NCBI GenBank assembly: GCA_905181935.1 | Contig: CAJIZV010000001.1 | Coordinates: 1 to 64,000, forward strand | Length of the DNA: 64,000 bases | Origin: an uncultured Amylibacter sp. | GTDB lineage: Bacteria > Pseudomonadota > Alphaproteobacteria > Rhodobacterales > Rhodobacteraceae | Reading direction: 5' to 3' | Shown here: in pieces, positions 56,466 to 64,000 of the stretch | How the letters are laid out: every line of letters begins with the position of its first letter | Numbering within the stretch: position 1 is the stretch's first letter | Notes under the pieces: generated by a model | Databases searched by the model: none | Told to the model about the DNA's origin: nothing | Seen by the model: the letters and a program-made list of their open reading frames with translations, nothing else | Translations under genes and position numbers: made by a program

Positions 56466-57246
56466 TTTTATTTCCTTTTAAAAAATCCGAAAAAATTGAA
56501 ATATCATAAAATGTTTCAACCCAGTTGAGACTATCGTTTGATTTAACCAAAGCCCTCCAATTGGAATCTCCCATTATAATTGAATTTGTCATGCCCAAAA
56601 ACAAACCAGTCTCCACAACACCCGCAATATTTAACAATGCTGATGATAATGCTCTAGGATTACCAATATGATCTAATTGAAGATCTAAAATGTAATGGCC
56701 TTCATCAGTTTCAACAGGAGATTTACCACCTCTGCGAGTTACAAATCTGCCACTGACATCTTGGCCAGCTAAAACATGTTCAACTAAGCGCTGAGTAGTC
56801 TCACTTCCAAACTTAACGATCTCAATAGGAAGTGCAAAAGCTCCAAGATGTTTGACTTGTTTTGAAGCATCAGTAATTATTACTAATTGATCTGCTGCTG
56901 TTTCTACTATTTTTTCTTGAAGTAGTGCAGCTCCACCACCTTTGATCAAATTAAAATTTTGATCAAACTCATCAGCGCCATCAATAGCTAAATCTAATTG
57001 ACCCAATTCATCTATATTATTAATTTTTATTCCTAAACTCTCTGCTAACTGTGTAGTTGCTGATGATGTTGCACACGCATCAAACTTTAAACCATTCACA
57101 CGCATCTCATAAGCCAATAACTTTACTAGCCAAGCTGCAGTTGAGCCCGTTCCTAAACCTAACTTCATGTCTGGTTTAACAAAATCTAGTGCCCTTCGAG
57201 CAGATGTTAATTTTCCAATTTCAGCTGGAGCTAAGTCAAGTTTCAT
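56455..57246 (-). CDS. rpiA: Ribose-5-phosphate isomerase A
   Basis: RpiA interconverts ribose-5-phosphate and ribulose-5-phosphate. The length is 263 residues. Active-site motifs are KLGLGTGSTAAWLVKLL near residue 28, AIDGADEFDQNFNLIKGGGAAL in part with the catalytic acids and lysine, and RRGGKSPVETDEGHY. It is divergent from sdaA with a 165-base gap and is followed by the overlapping gor. Confidence 0.95.
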   Translation of the reverse strand: MKLDLAPAEIGKLTSARRALDFVKPDMKLGLGTGSTAAWLVKLLAYEMRVNGLKFDACATSSATTQLAESLGIKINNIDELGQLDLAIDGADEFDQNFNLIKGGGAALLQEKIVETAADQLVIITDASKQVKHLGAFALPIEIVKFGSETTQRLVEHVLAGQDVSGRFVTRRGGKSPVETDEGHYILDLQLDHIGNPRALSSALLNIAGVVETGLFLGMTNSIIMGDSNWRALVKSNDSLNWVETFYDISIFSDFLKGNKNEV

Positions 57247-57410
57247 TAAAAAATACCTTTTGCGAAAGATTCTAATTAACTATACTTTTTTTACAAAGCC
57301 TCTGCACGTCGAAAGGTCCAAATATGTCTAAAATCGCCAGAATATGACGTCTTCTTGAACCCATTCAATTTAAATTAATATAGAATTGTGAAAATAATAG
57401 GATTCTATGT

Positions 57411-58787
57411 ATGTTTCTTTCGATATTTGATATTTTTAAAGTCGGGGTAGGCCCTTCAAGTTCTCACACAATGGGACCTATGGTAGCTGCTAGTCGATTT
57501 TTGGATCAATTGATAAAATTTGAAATAAAAGCAGAAAGTTTAAGCGCATCACTGCATGGCTCATTAGCGTTCACTGGTAAAGGTCACCACACAGATTATG
57601 CAACCATCATGGGTTTAGTAGGGTTTAAACCTGAAACTTTTGACGCAAATAAAGCCCAAGCGGCACTTGAAGAAATAAATTTATCAGGAAAAATACAACC
57701 AAGCGGACACCCAGTATACTTATTTAACCCTAAAACTGCTGTTCGCTTTGACTTTGACAAGACTTTAGATGGCCATGCAAACGGAATGATTTTTTATGCA
57801 TATAACTCGATTGGGACAATAATGTTTCAGGAAACATATTATTCAGTTGGTGGTGGGTTTGTTCAAACTGCAGCAGAATTAGCCTCAGACACTCCAATTG
57901 CAGTTCAGGAAAATCCAATTCCCTTTCCTTTTAAAAATGCAGCGGAAATGCTTGTAATGTGCGCTCAAAGTGGCAAATCAATTGCAGAAATAAAATTAGA
58001 CAACGAACTAGCAAACATTTCAAAAGTTGAGCTTTCTAAAGGTATTAACAAAATTTGGGACGTTATGAATAATTGTATTGAAGAAGGCCTAAAAAAAGAT
58101 GGCATATTGCCAGGTGGTTTGTTTGTAAGACGCAGGGCAAAAGGAATCCACGAATCACTTCGTAGAGAGCAAAGCCGTAATATAGCGCCTCCTCATATAA
58201 TAAATGATTGGATGTCTTGTTATGCAATGGCAGTAAATGAACAAAATGCAGCTGGTGCACAAGTAGTGACAGCCCCAACAAATGGTGCCGCTGGAGTAAT
58301 ACCAGCCACACTAAGATATTATCTTGATCACGTGCCTGCAGCATCAATATCTAAGATCCCAGATTTTCTATTAACTGCGGCTGCAATTGGCGGATTAATA
58401 AAAACAAATGCTTCGATTTCTGGTGCAGAAGTTGGGTGCCAAGGCGAAGTAGGCTCTGCAGCAGCAATGGCCGCTGCAGGTTTGTGTGCTGTTTTAGGCG
58501 GCACAGCTGAGCAGACTGAAAATGCTGCTGAAATTGCCCTAGAACACCACCTAGGCATGACTTGCGATCCTATAAAAGGATTAGTTCAGGCACCATGTAT
58601 AGAACGTAATGGTTTGGGAGCAATCAAAGCTGTTTCAGCCGCATCGTTATCATTACGAGGAGACGGTAAACATTTAGTTTCATTAGATGCCTGCATTGAA
58701 ACTATGCGCCAAACGGGATTAGACATGAATTCGAAGTATAAAGAAACTTCTCTTGGAGGTTTAGCAGTTAATTTACCAGAGTGTTAA
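57411..58787 (+). CDS. sdaA: L-serine ammonia-lyase (iron-sulfur type)
   Basis: SdaA deaminates serine to pyruvate using a [4Fe-4S] cluster. The 458-residue single chain has both domains: the beta domain ([31 protein letters not shown]) and the alpha domain ([56 protein letters not shown]), with cluster cysteines in the last two. The stop overlaps the convergent thiamine pyrophosphokinase stop by four bases. Confidence 0.95.
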   Translation: MFLSIFDIFKVGVGPSSSHTMGPMVAASRFLDQLIKFEIKAESLSASLHGSLAFTGKGHHTDYATIMGLVGFKPETFDANKAQAALEEINLSGKIQPSGHPVYLFNPKTAVRFDFDKTLDGHANGMIFYAYNSIGTIMFQETYYSVGGGFVQTAAELASDTPIAVQENPIPFPFKNAAEMLVMCAQSGKSIAEIKLDNELANISKVELSKGINKIWDVMNNCIEEGLKKDGILPGGLFVRRRAKGIHESLRREQSRNIAPPHIINDWMSCYAMAVNEQNAAGAQVVTAPTNGAAGVIPATLRYYLDHVPAASISKIPDFLLTAAAIGGLIKTNASISGAEVGCQGEVGSAAAMAAAGLCAVLGGTAEQTENAAEIALEHHLGMTCDPIKGLVQAPCIERNGLGAIKAVSAASLSLRGDGKHLVSLDACIETMRQTGLDMNSKYKETSLGGLAVNLPEC

Positions 58788-59437
58788 TCAGGCCACTGAT
58801 CTATAACTTCAGGCAACACAGCATTGGGAAATATAACTAAAGCTATTCCCTGTTTAATCCAAACTTCAACTTCATTTTCAATGGTTTCATTGGATGTAGA
58901 CACCTTACCATATGGAGCCATATTTATTCCATCAACATTCCACTTTAATCCAATGGAGCGTGCACAAGTAGGTGACATTGGGAATAAAGAAAACCGTGTA
59001 TTCAGAGGTAAAGTTAACTGCAGGTGACTTGGGCAAAGCACACAAACATCTTCTTCTCCAATTAAAAATACTGGTTGCTTAGACTTTGAAATAGCATTGA
59101 ACGCAGCTAAAGAATGATCCATTCGACCGCCTAAAAAGCCATAACAAATTATGTATTTAGCCTGTATCAAATTTAAAGACTTTTCTAAGTCAGTGGTACT
59201 TTGATCTAAGTCATGTTCGACTGGAAATTGTACGTTTTTTAGCAGCCCAACCGAATCAAGATCACCAATAACACCTGAAATATTAAGGCCAGCTGCTGTT
59301 GCATGTATCATACCAGCATCAGCACAATACAGACGCAATTGGCTGTTACGAATATTTTGTAATTGGTCTGGATATACCTTTCCACCACCAATTAAATTTA
59401 CACCGTCTGTTGTAAAAAACTGGTTACATTGTGTCAT
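58784..59437 (-). CDS. Thiamine pyrophosphokinase
   Basis: This enzyme makes thiamine diphosphate from thiamine and ATP. The length is 217 residues. Conserved motifs are GVIGDLDSVGLL, DLDQSTTDLEKSLNL and CYGFLGGRMDHSLAAFNAI, which hold the metal and ATP ligands. It follows purA and a DUF2842 gene on the same strand with a 12-base gap. No thiamine riboswitch is visible before it. Confidence 0.92.
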   Translation of the reverse strand: MTQCNQFFTTDGVNLIGGGKVYPDQLQNIRNSQLRLYCADAGMIHATAAGLNISGVIGDLDSVGLLKNVQFPVEHDLDQSTTDLEKSLNLIQAKYIICYGFLGGRMDHSLAAFNAISKSKQPVFLIGEEDVCVLCPSHLQLTLPLNTRFSLFPMSPTCARSIGLKWNVDGINMAPYGKVSTSNETIENEVEVWIKQGIALVIFPNAVLPEVIDQWPD

Positions 59438-59449
59438 TATTATATCTTT

Positions 59450-59686
59450 TTATTTATCATCTTTTGTTTCAATGTTTGGGTCAGATTGGCCAACACCAAG
59501 AAATATCTTTTTAAAAGGAAAAATCCAAATTATGCCTAAAACAACATAAATAATAAATTCTAATATCATATTAGGACGTGGTAAAAGATTTGTTAATTTT
59601 ACGCATACCATAATATACACAGGTAATCCAATTAACAAAATAACCAAAGACAGACGGCGGCGCGCTTTATAAGATAAGGTCATCAA
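59450..59686 (-). CDS. DUF2842 small membrane protein
   Basis: The 78-residue protein has two membrane helices ([19 protein letters not shown] and [19 protein letters not shown]) and the family stretch LPRPN between them, with [16 protein letters not shown] after. DUF2842 is an alphaproteobacterial family without known function. It starts in the ATGA overlap with purA. Confidence 0.88.
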   Translation of the reverse strand: MMTLSYKARRRLSLVILLIGLPVYIMVCVKLTNLLPRPNMILEFIIYVVLGIIWIFPFKKIFLGVGQSDPNIETKDDK

Positions 59687-60978
59687 TCTGAGAACGGATC
59701 TGTAACCAAAATCGTGTCTTCACGTTCTGGGCTTGTTGAAACCAATGCAACGGGGCAATCTATTAGCTCTTCAACACGTCTTACGTATTTAATTGCTGCA
59801 GCTGGTAAATCATTCCATGATCTAGCACCTTCAGTACTTTCAGACCAACCTGGTATATCTTCATAAATGGGTATACATCGCGCTTGCTCGTCTGCAGCTG
59901 TTGGCAGGTAATCTAGGCGCCTTCCATCCAAATCATAGGCCACACAAATCTTTAATGTCTCAAAACCGTCAAGAACATCTAATTTGGTCAAACAAATTCC
60001 AGTGATCCCTGAAGTTGCGCATGTTTGGCGTAATAAAGCTGCATCAAACCAACCACACCGTCTCTTACGACCAGTTGTAGTTCCAAATTCATGGCCACGC
60101 TCACCTAATCTCTGACCGTTATGATCATGTAATTCTGATGGAAAGGGTCCCTCACCTACTCTTGTAGTATAAGCTTTGACAATTCCAAGCACATAATCAA
60201 TAGCAGTTGGCCCAAGGCCAACGCCCGTGGCAGCTTGGCCCGCTATAACATTTGAAGAGGTTACAAATGGATATGTACCAAAATCTATGTCTAATAATGC
60301 GCCTTGAGCTCCTTCAAATAAAATACGTTTTCCTGCTTTGCGCTTCTCGTTTAAAACTTTCCAAACAGGTGCTGCATAAGGTAATATTTTCGGAGCAACC
60401 TCTTGTAGCTGTGATAGTAATTCATCACGATTAATTTCTTCAAAACCCAACCCTTTACGAAGTGGGTTGTGATGCTGGAGTGCACGATCAACTCGCGCCT
60501 CTAAGGTTGCCAAATCTGCCAAATCAGCAACACGAACAGACCGGCGGCCAACTTTGTCTTCATATGCTGGACCAATTCCACGGCCAGTAGTCCCAATTTT
60601 AGTACCTTTACTGGCAGCATCTTCACGGAGGCGATCTAATTCACCATGTAGGGGCAATATAAGCGGTGTATTTTCTGCAATCATAAGATTTTCAGGGTTA
60701 ATTTTAACGCCCTGAGATTTTATTGTCTCAATTTCTTTTAACAAATGCCAAGGATCAAGGACGACACCATTACCAATTACTGACAACTTACCCCCACGTA
60801 CCACACCAGAAGGCAATGCATGTAATTTGTAAACTTTACCGTCAATAACCAACGTGTGGCCAGCATTATGCCCACCTTGGAACCGTGCAATCACATCAGC
60901 ACGTTCAGAAAGCCAATCAACAATTTTACCTTTACCTTCGTCACCCCACTGGGCTCCAACGACAACGACATTAGCCAT
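59683..60978 (-). CDS. purA: Adenylosuccinate synthetase
   Basis: PurA commits IMP to AMP by joining aspartate with GTP energy. Start 60978 ([19 protein letters not shown]) gives 431 residues. The frame is open back to 61107 but the extra 43 residues do not belong to the family, and AAGAGAACC serves as ribosome site for 60978. Motifs are [54 protein letters not shown] and [12 protein letters not shown]. Confidence 0.96.
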   Translation of the reverse strand: MANVVVVGAQWGDEGKGKIVDWLSERADVIARFQGGHNAGHTLVIDGKVYKLHALPSGVVRGGKLSVIGNGVVLDPWHLLKEIETIKSQGVKINPENLMIAENTPLILPLHGELDRLREDAASKGTKIGTTGRGIGPAYEDKVGRRSVRVADLADLATLEARVDRALQHHNPLRKGLGFEEINRDELLSQLQEVAPKILPYAAPVWKVLNEKRKAGKRILFEGAQGALLDIDFGTYPFVTSSNVIAGQAATGVGLGPTAIDYVLGIVKAYTTRVGEGPFPSELHDHNGQRLGERGHEFGTTTGRKRRCGWFDAALLRQTCATSGITGICLTKLDVLDGFETLKICVAYDLDGRRLDYLPTAADEQARCIPIYEDIPGWSESTEGARSWNDLPAAAIKYVRRVEELIDCPVALVSTSPEREDTILVTDPFSD

Positions 60979-61169
60979 AAGGTTCTCTTTCTTTTTTAGA
61001 ATCCCATTCTCTCTATATAGAGCCAAATCCCAGCTTGAAACACCCAATTTGTCGCGACATTCATAATAACAGGATGATGTAGTTGCAATGAACCTGAAAT
61101 AACCCATCGACAGACTTAACCCTTTGCCCTAAAAAGCGGAAACTTAATTCGCACTTATAGGCTATAGTC

Positions 61170-61529
61170 ATGCAAAACATCGTACTTGTTATTCATTTGA
61201 TCTTATCAGTCACTTTGATCGGTATTGTTCTATTACAACGCTCTGAAGGCGGTGGTTTAGGTATTGGCGGCGGCGGCGGCGGTAATGGAGGCGGTGGGCG
61301 ACCAAAAGCAGCCCCATTAGCAAAAGTAACATGGATTATCGCAGTAGCATTTTTGATAACTTCAATTACTTTGACTATTATTGCAGCGCGAAATGCTGGT
61401 GGAAGCTCAGTTGTAGATGGATTTACATCATCTGAAGCACCCGCTATAGAATTACCCACAGCGCTTGATGGAAACCTACTGCCGCCATCATCATCAGATG
61501 AACCGGCATTACCACCAAAAGCTGAATAA
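61170..61529 (+). CDS. secG: Preprotein translocase subunit SecG
   Basis: This SecYEG accessory subunit has 119 residues. Two membrane helices (NIVLVIHLILSVTLIGIVLL and WIIAVAFLITSITLTIIAA) flank a cytoplasmic glycine-rich loop (GGGLGIGGGGGGNGGGG), then an acidic, proline-rich tail. The signature LLQRSEGGGLG is present. It is followed after 260 bases by pyrG, a pairing usual in alphaproteobacteria. Confidence 0.94.
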   Translation: MQNIVLVIHLILSVTLIGIVLLQRSEGGGLGIGGGGGGNGGGGRPKAAPLAKVTWIIAVAFLITSITLTIIAARNAGGSSVVDGFTSSEAPAIELPTALDGNLLPPSSSDEPALPPKAE

Positions 61530-61789
61530 TATTTAAATACACATTATTTGACGCCTAATACCATTTGATGTTAGGTATTTTTTGTTTGATTATAGCTTTC
61601 AAGAACACGGTCAGTTAAATTTATAAAATAATAATACCTATAAGTTGTATAAGATAATGTGAACAATATAGGTCTTTATCCTTGCCAGAATCGGAAGAAA
61701 CTCGTATAACTCAAATCCCGTGAGTACAGCGTTTTTTTATACTGTAATTCATTAAATATTTTGTAAAAATCACGGGAGATCCCAACTTT

Positions 61790-63439
61790 ATGGCGCGTTA
61801 TATTTTCATTACAGGTGGTGTCGTTTCCTCTTTAGGTAAGGGATTAGCTTCAGCTGCATTGGGTGCTTTATTACAAGCCCGTGGCTATTCTGTACGCCTT
61901 CGTAAGCTAGATCCATATTTAAACGTTGATCCCGGAACTATGTCTCCGTTTGAACATGGTGAAGTTTTTGTAACTGACGATGGTGCCGAAACTGATTTAG
62001 ACTTAGGACATTATGAACGCTTTACGGGTGTTGCTGCGCGTCAAACCGATTCAATATCATCTGGCAGAGTTTATACTACCGTTTTAGAAAAAGAACGCCG
62101 TGGTGATTATTTAGGTAAGACAATTCAGGTAATTCCTCATGTTACAAACGAAATAAAAGAGTTCATAGACATTGGAGATGCTGAAGTTGATTTTATGCTC
62201 TGTGAAATTGGCGGCACAGTTGGAGATATTGAAGGACTGCCCTTTTTCGAATCTATCCGTCAATTTTCTCAAGATAAGCCACGCGGGCAATGTATATTTA
62301 TGCATTTAACATTATTACCTTATCTTGGCACGTCAGGTGAATTAAAGACTAAGCCGACACAGCACTCAGTAAAAGAATTACGCTCAATAGGAATAGCACC
62401 TGATATTTTAGTGTGCCGTTCAGATAAAGAGATACCAGAAAAAGAAAAAGAAAAGTTAGCACTATTTTGTAATGTACGACCCGATGCGGTAATTCCAGCA
62501 TATGATTTGGAAACGATTTATGACGCACCCCTAGCTTATCACCACGCAGGTATGGATAGAGCCGTTTTAGAAGCCTTTGGTCTAACAGATATTGCACCAA
62601 AGCCAGATCTTACAATATGGGAAGATGTATCAGATCGGATACATAAACCAGATGGTGAAGTAAAAGTTGCTGTTGTTGGGAAATATACACAACTCGAAGA
62701 TGCATATAAATCCATTTCCGAGGCACTAACACATGGTGGAATGTTCAATCGTGTTAAGGTTAAGTTAGAATGGATTGATGCTGAAATTTTTGAAAAATTA
62801 GATGATGTTGCATCAGCTTTATCTGGCTTTCACGCAATTTTAGTTCCAGGAGGCTTTGGTGAGCGGGGAACCGAAGGAAAAATTAAAGCAGCAAAATATG
62901 CTCGTGAAAATAAAATACCATATTTAGGCATATGTTTAGGTATGCAAATGGCGGTTATTGAAGCCGCACGTAATTTAGCAAAAATAGAGAATGCTGGTTC
63001 TGAAGAATTTGATCATGAAGTAGGTAAAAAGCGATTTGAACCAGTAGTGTATCATTTAAAAGAATGGGTTGAAGGCAATCGAACTATTGAACGAGCAGTC
63101 AATGATGACAAAGGCGGAACAATGCGTTTGGGAGCATATGATGCAACACTTTTAGAGGGCTCAAAGGTGGCTAAAATTTATAGTGAAACTACAATTTCAG
63201 AACGTCATCGCCATCGCTATGAAGTCGACGTGAAGTATCGTAAAAAATTAGAAGATTGTGGATTAGTTTTTTCTGGAATGTCTCCTGACGGTAAGTTACC
63301 TGAGATTGTCGAAGTAACTAATCATCCTTGGTATATTGGTGTACAGTATCACCCTGAACTAAAATCTAAACCATTTGCACCACACCCATTATTTCGAGAT
63401 TTTGTAAGAGCTGCATTAGAGCAAAGCAGGTTAGTATAA
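61790..63439 (+). CDS. pyrG: CTP synthase
   Basis: PyrG aminates UTP to CTP. The 549-residue chain has an N-terminal synthetase domain ([40 protein letters not shown]) and a C-terminal glutaminase with the nucleophilic cysteine in [18 protein letters not shown] and the His/Glu pair in [13 protein letters not shown]. The start at 61790 is preceded by GGGAGATCC. With carA it marks pyrimidine supply in the window. Confidence 0.97.
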   Translation: MARYIFITGGVVSSLGKGLASAALGALLQARGYSVRLRKLDPYLNVDPGTMSPFEHGEVFVTDDGAETDLDLGHYERFTGVAARQTDSISSGRVYTTVLEKERRGDYLGKTIQVIPHVTNEIKEFIDIGDAEVDFMLCEIGGTVGDIEGLPFFESIRQFSQDKPRGQCIFMHLTLLPYLGTSGELKTKPTQHSVKELRSIGIAPDILVCRSDKEIPEKEKEKLALFCNVRPDAVIPAYDLETIYDAPLAYHHAGMDRAVLEAFGLTDIAPKPDLTIWEDVSDRIHKPDGEVKVAVVGKYTQLEDAYKSISEALTHGGMFNRVKVKLEWIDAEIFEKLDDVASALSGFHAILVPGGFGERGTEGKIKAAKYARENKIPYLGICLGMQMAVIEAARNLAKIENAGSEEFDHEVGKKRFEPVVYHLKEWVEGNRTIERAVNDDKGGTMRLGAYDATLLEGSKVAKIYSETTISERHRHRYEVDVKYRKKLEDCGLVFSGMSPDGKLPEIVEVTNHPWYIGVQYHPELKSKPFAPHPLFRDFVRAALEQSRLV

Positions 63440-63544
63440 CTTTTTAAGATTTATTGGTACTATTTTTCATAAAAATACACACTTTAAGAAGTTTGCATAA
63501 GACAAAGCCTTGCACAGATCTTTATCTGAACTTAGAGTTACCAA

Positions 63545-63979
63545 ATGCTTAAAGATATACTTAATGCCTTCAAATCCACTACTCCCTCTAGATTACGTAC
63601 AGAGGATGCACGCGTCGCTATGGCTGCTTTGTTTGTCCGCTTAGCTCGTTCTGATGAAGATTATGATGCAAGTGAAAAAATATTAATCAACAAAATGCTA
63701 CAGTTTCGCTATGATTTGGCTTTAGACAAAGCAGAGGCCTTACGCATAGAGGCCGAAGAGTTAGAAAGTAAAGCTCCCGATACAGTCAGATTTACACGAT
63801 TAATAAAAGAATCGGTAGCTTATGAAGACCGACAATCCGTGGTTCGTGACTTATGGGGGATTGTATTAGCAGATGGAGAACGCCACAAAGAAGAAAGCAG
63901 TTTGATGCGCTTAATTGCCAAATTACTGGGTGTTAATGATCGTGATAGTGCTATTGCGCGTCAAAGTGTTGAAAAATAG
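63545..63979 (+). CDS. TerB-like protein
   Basis: The 144-residue helical protein fits the TerB/DjlA-N family: AMAALFVRLARSDEDYDASE, then the C-terminal LWGIVLADGERHKEESSLMRLIAKLLGV with the conserved acidic residues that bind a metal. These proteins are often labelled tellurite resistance without evidence. Small stand-alone members like this are widespread in alphaproteobacteria and their function is unknown. It lies 105 bases downstream of pyrG. Confidence 0.85.
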   Translation: MLKDILNAFKSTTPSRLRTEDARVAMAALFVRLARSDEDYDASEKILINKMLQFRYDLALDKAEALRIEAEELESKAPDTVRFTRLIKESVAYEDRQSVVRDLWGIVLADGERHKEESSLMRLIAKLLGVNDRDSAIARQSVEK

Positions 63980-64000
63980 TCATTAAATTCTCATCTAGAC

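Noticed and set aside
60979..61107. An upstream start for purA adding 43 residues.
   Set aside because: The extra residues are unlike the family, and the internal ATG begins exactly at the conserved N-terminus.
61555..61595. Possible terminator after secG (AATACC and GGTATT arms with a T run).
   Set aside because: The stem is only six pairs with a long loop. It is too weak to call.

Overview
The window looks like a chromosomal segment of a low-GC marine alphaproteobacterium of the Rhodobacterales (Roseobacter-type). The evidence is gene order and family content: glyQ-DUF6446-glyS, ftsY-EamA-yciB, hflK-hflC-DUF2065-degP, purA-DUF2842-thiamine pyrophosphokinase, folB-folP-glmM, ctaD standing alone, two Lrp regulators divergent from ilvC, and a SAM-II type riboswitch before metZ. 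I recognise this organisation from the families; no search was run.

Bases 1-5500 hold the wreck of an exopolysaccharide export locus: a VanZ-like gene, a Wza-like outer-membrane lipoprotein and a Wzc-like tyrosine kinase. The ancestral proteins can still be read, but only by changing frame once, once and about six times respectively. An intact, very AT-rich uppS follows.

Bases about 5550-14903 are a genomic island next to tRNA-Leu(GAG). Its core is a CueR-controlled copper-resistance module: cueR, a glutaredoxin-MauE membrane protein, cytochrome c, copC, copD, multicopper oxidase and a second cytochrome c. Two matching MerR-type promoters with 19-bp spacers drive it. The cargo is visibly richer in G+C than the flanks. 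It is bracketed by two inverted copies (5613-6012 and 12961-13364) of the end of a P4-like satellite: primase 3' end, mirrored GTGTAGGC iterons, paired 12-bp repeats and then a tRNA 3'-end attachment core. The left core resembles a tRNA-Ser 3' end and the right one is tRNA-Leu. On the right a 123-bp piece spanning the core and the integrase start is duplicated in inverted orientation around a frameshifted integrase. Degenerate IS6-family remnants lie inside the island.

Bases 15037-63979 are ordinary, compact, intact housekeeping genes for lipoate, respiration, pyrimidine, purine, folate and amino-acid metabolism, tRNA charging, secretion and proteostasis. Gene overlaps of 1-20 bases and convergent overlapping stops are common. 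Points of interest are a SAM-II riboswitch with its own promoter, an orphan NuoE-NuoF-type formate dehydrogenase beta subunit, and a DUF6446 protein with an internally duplicated domain. Frameshifts are confined to the first 15 kb as far as I can see.
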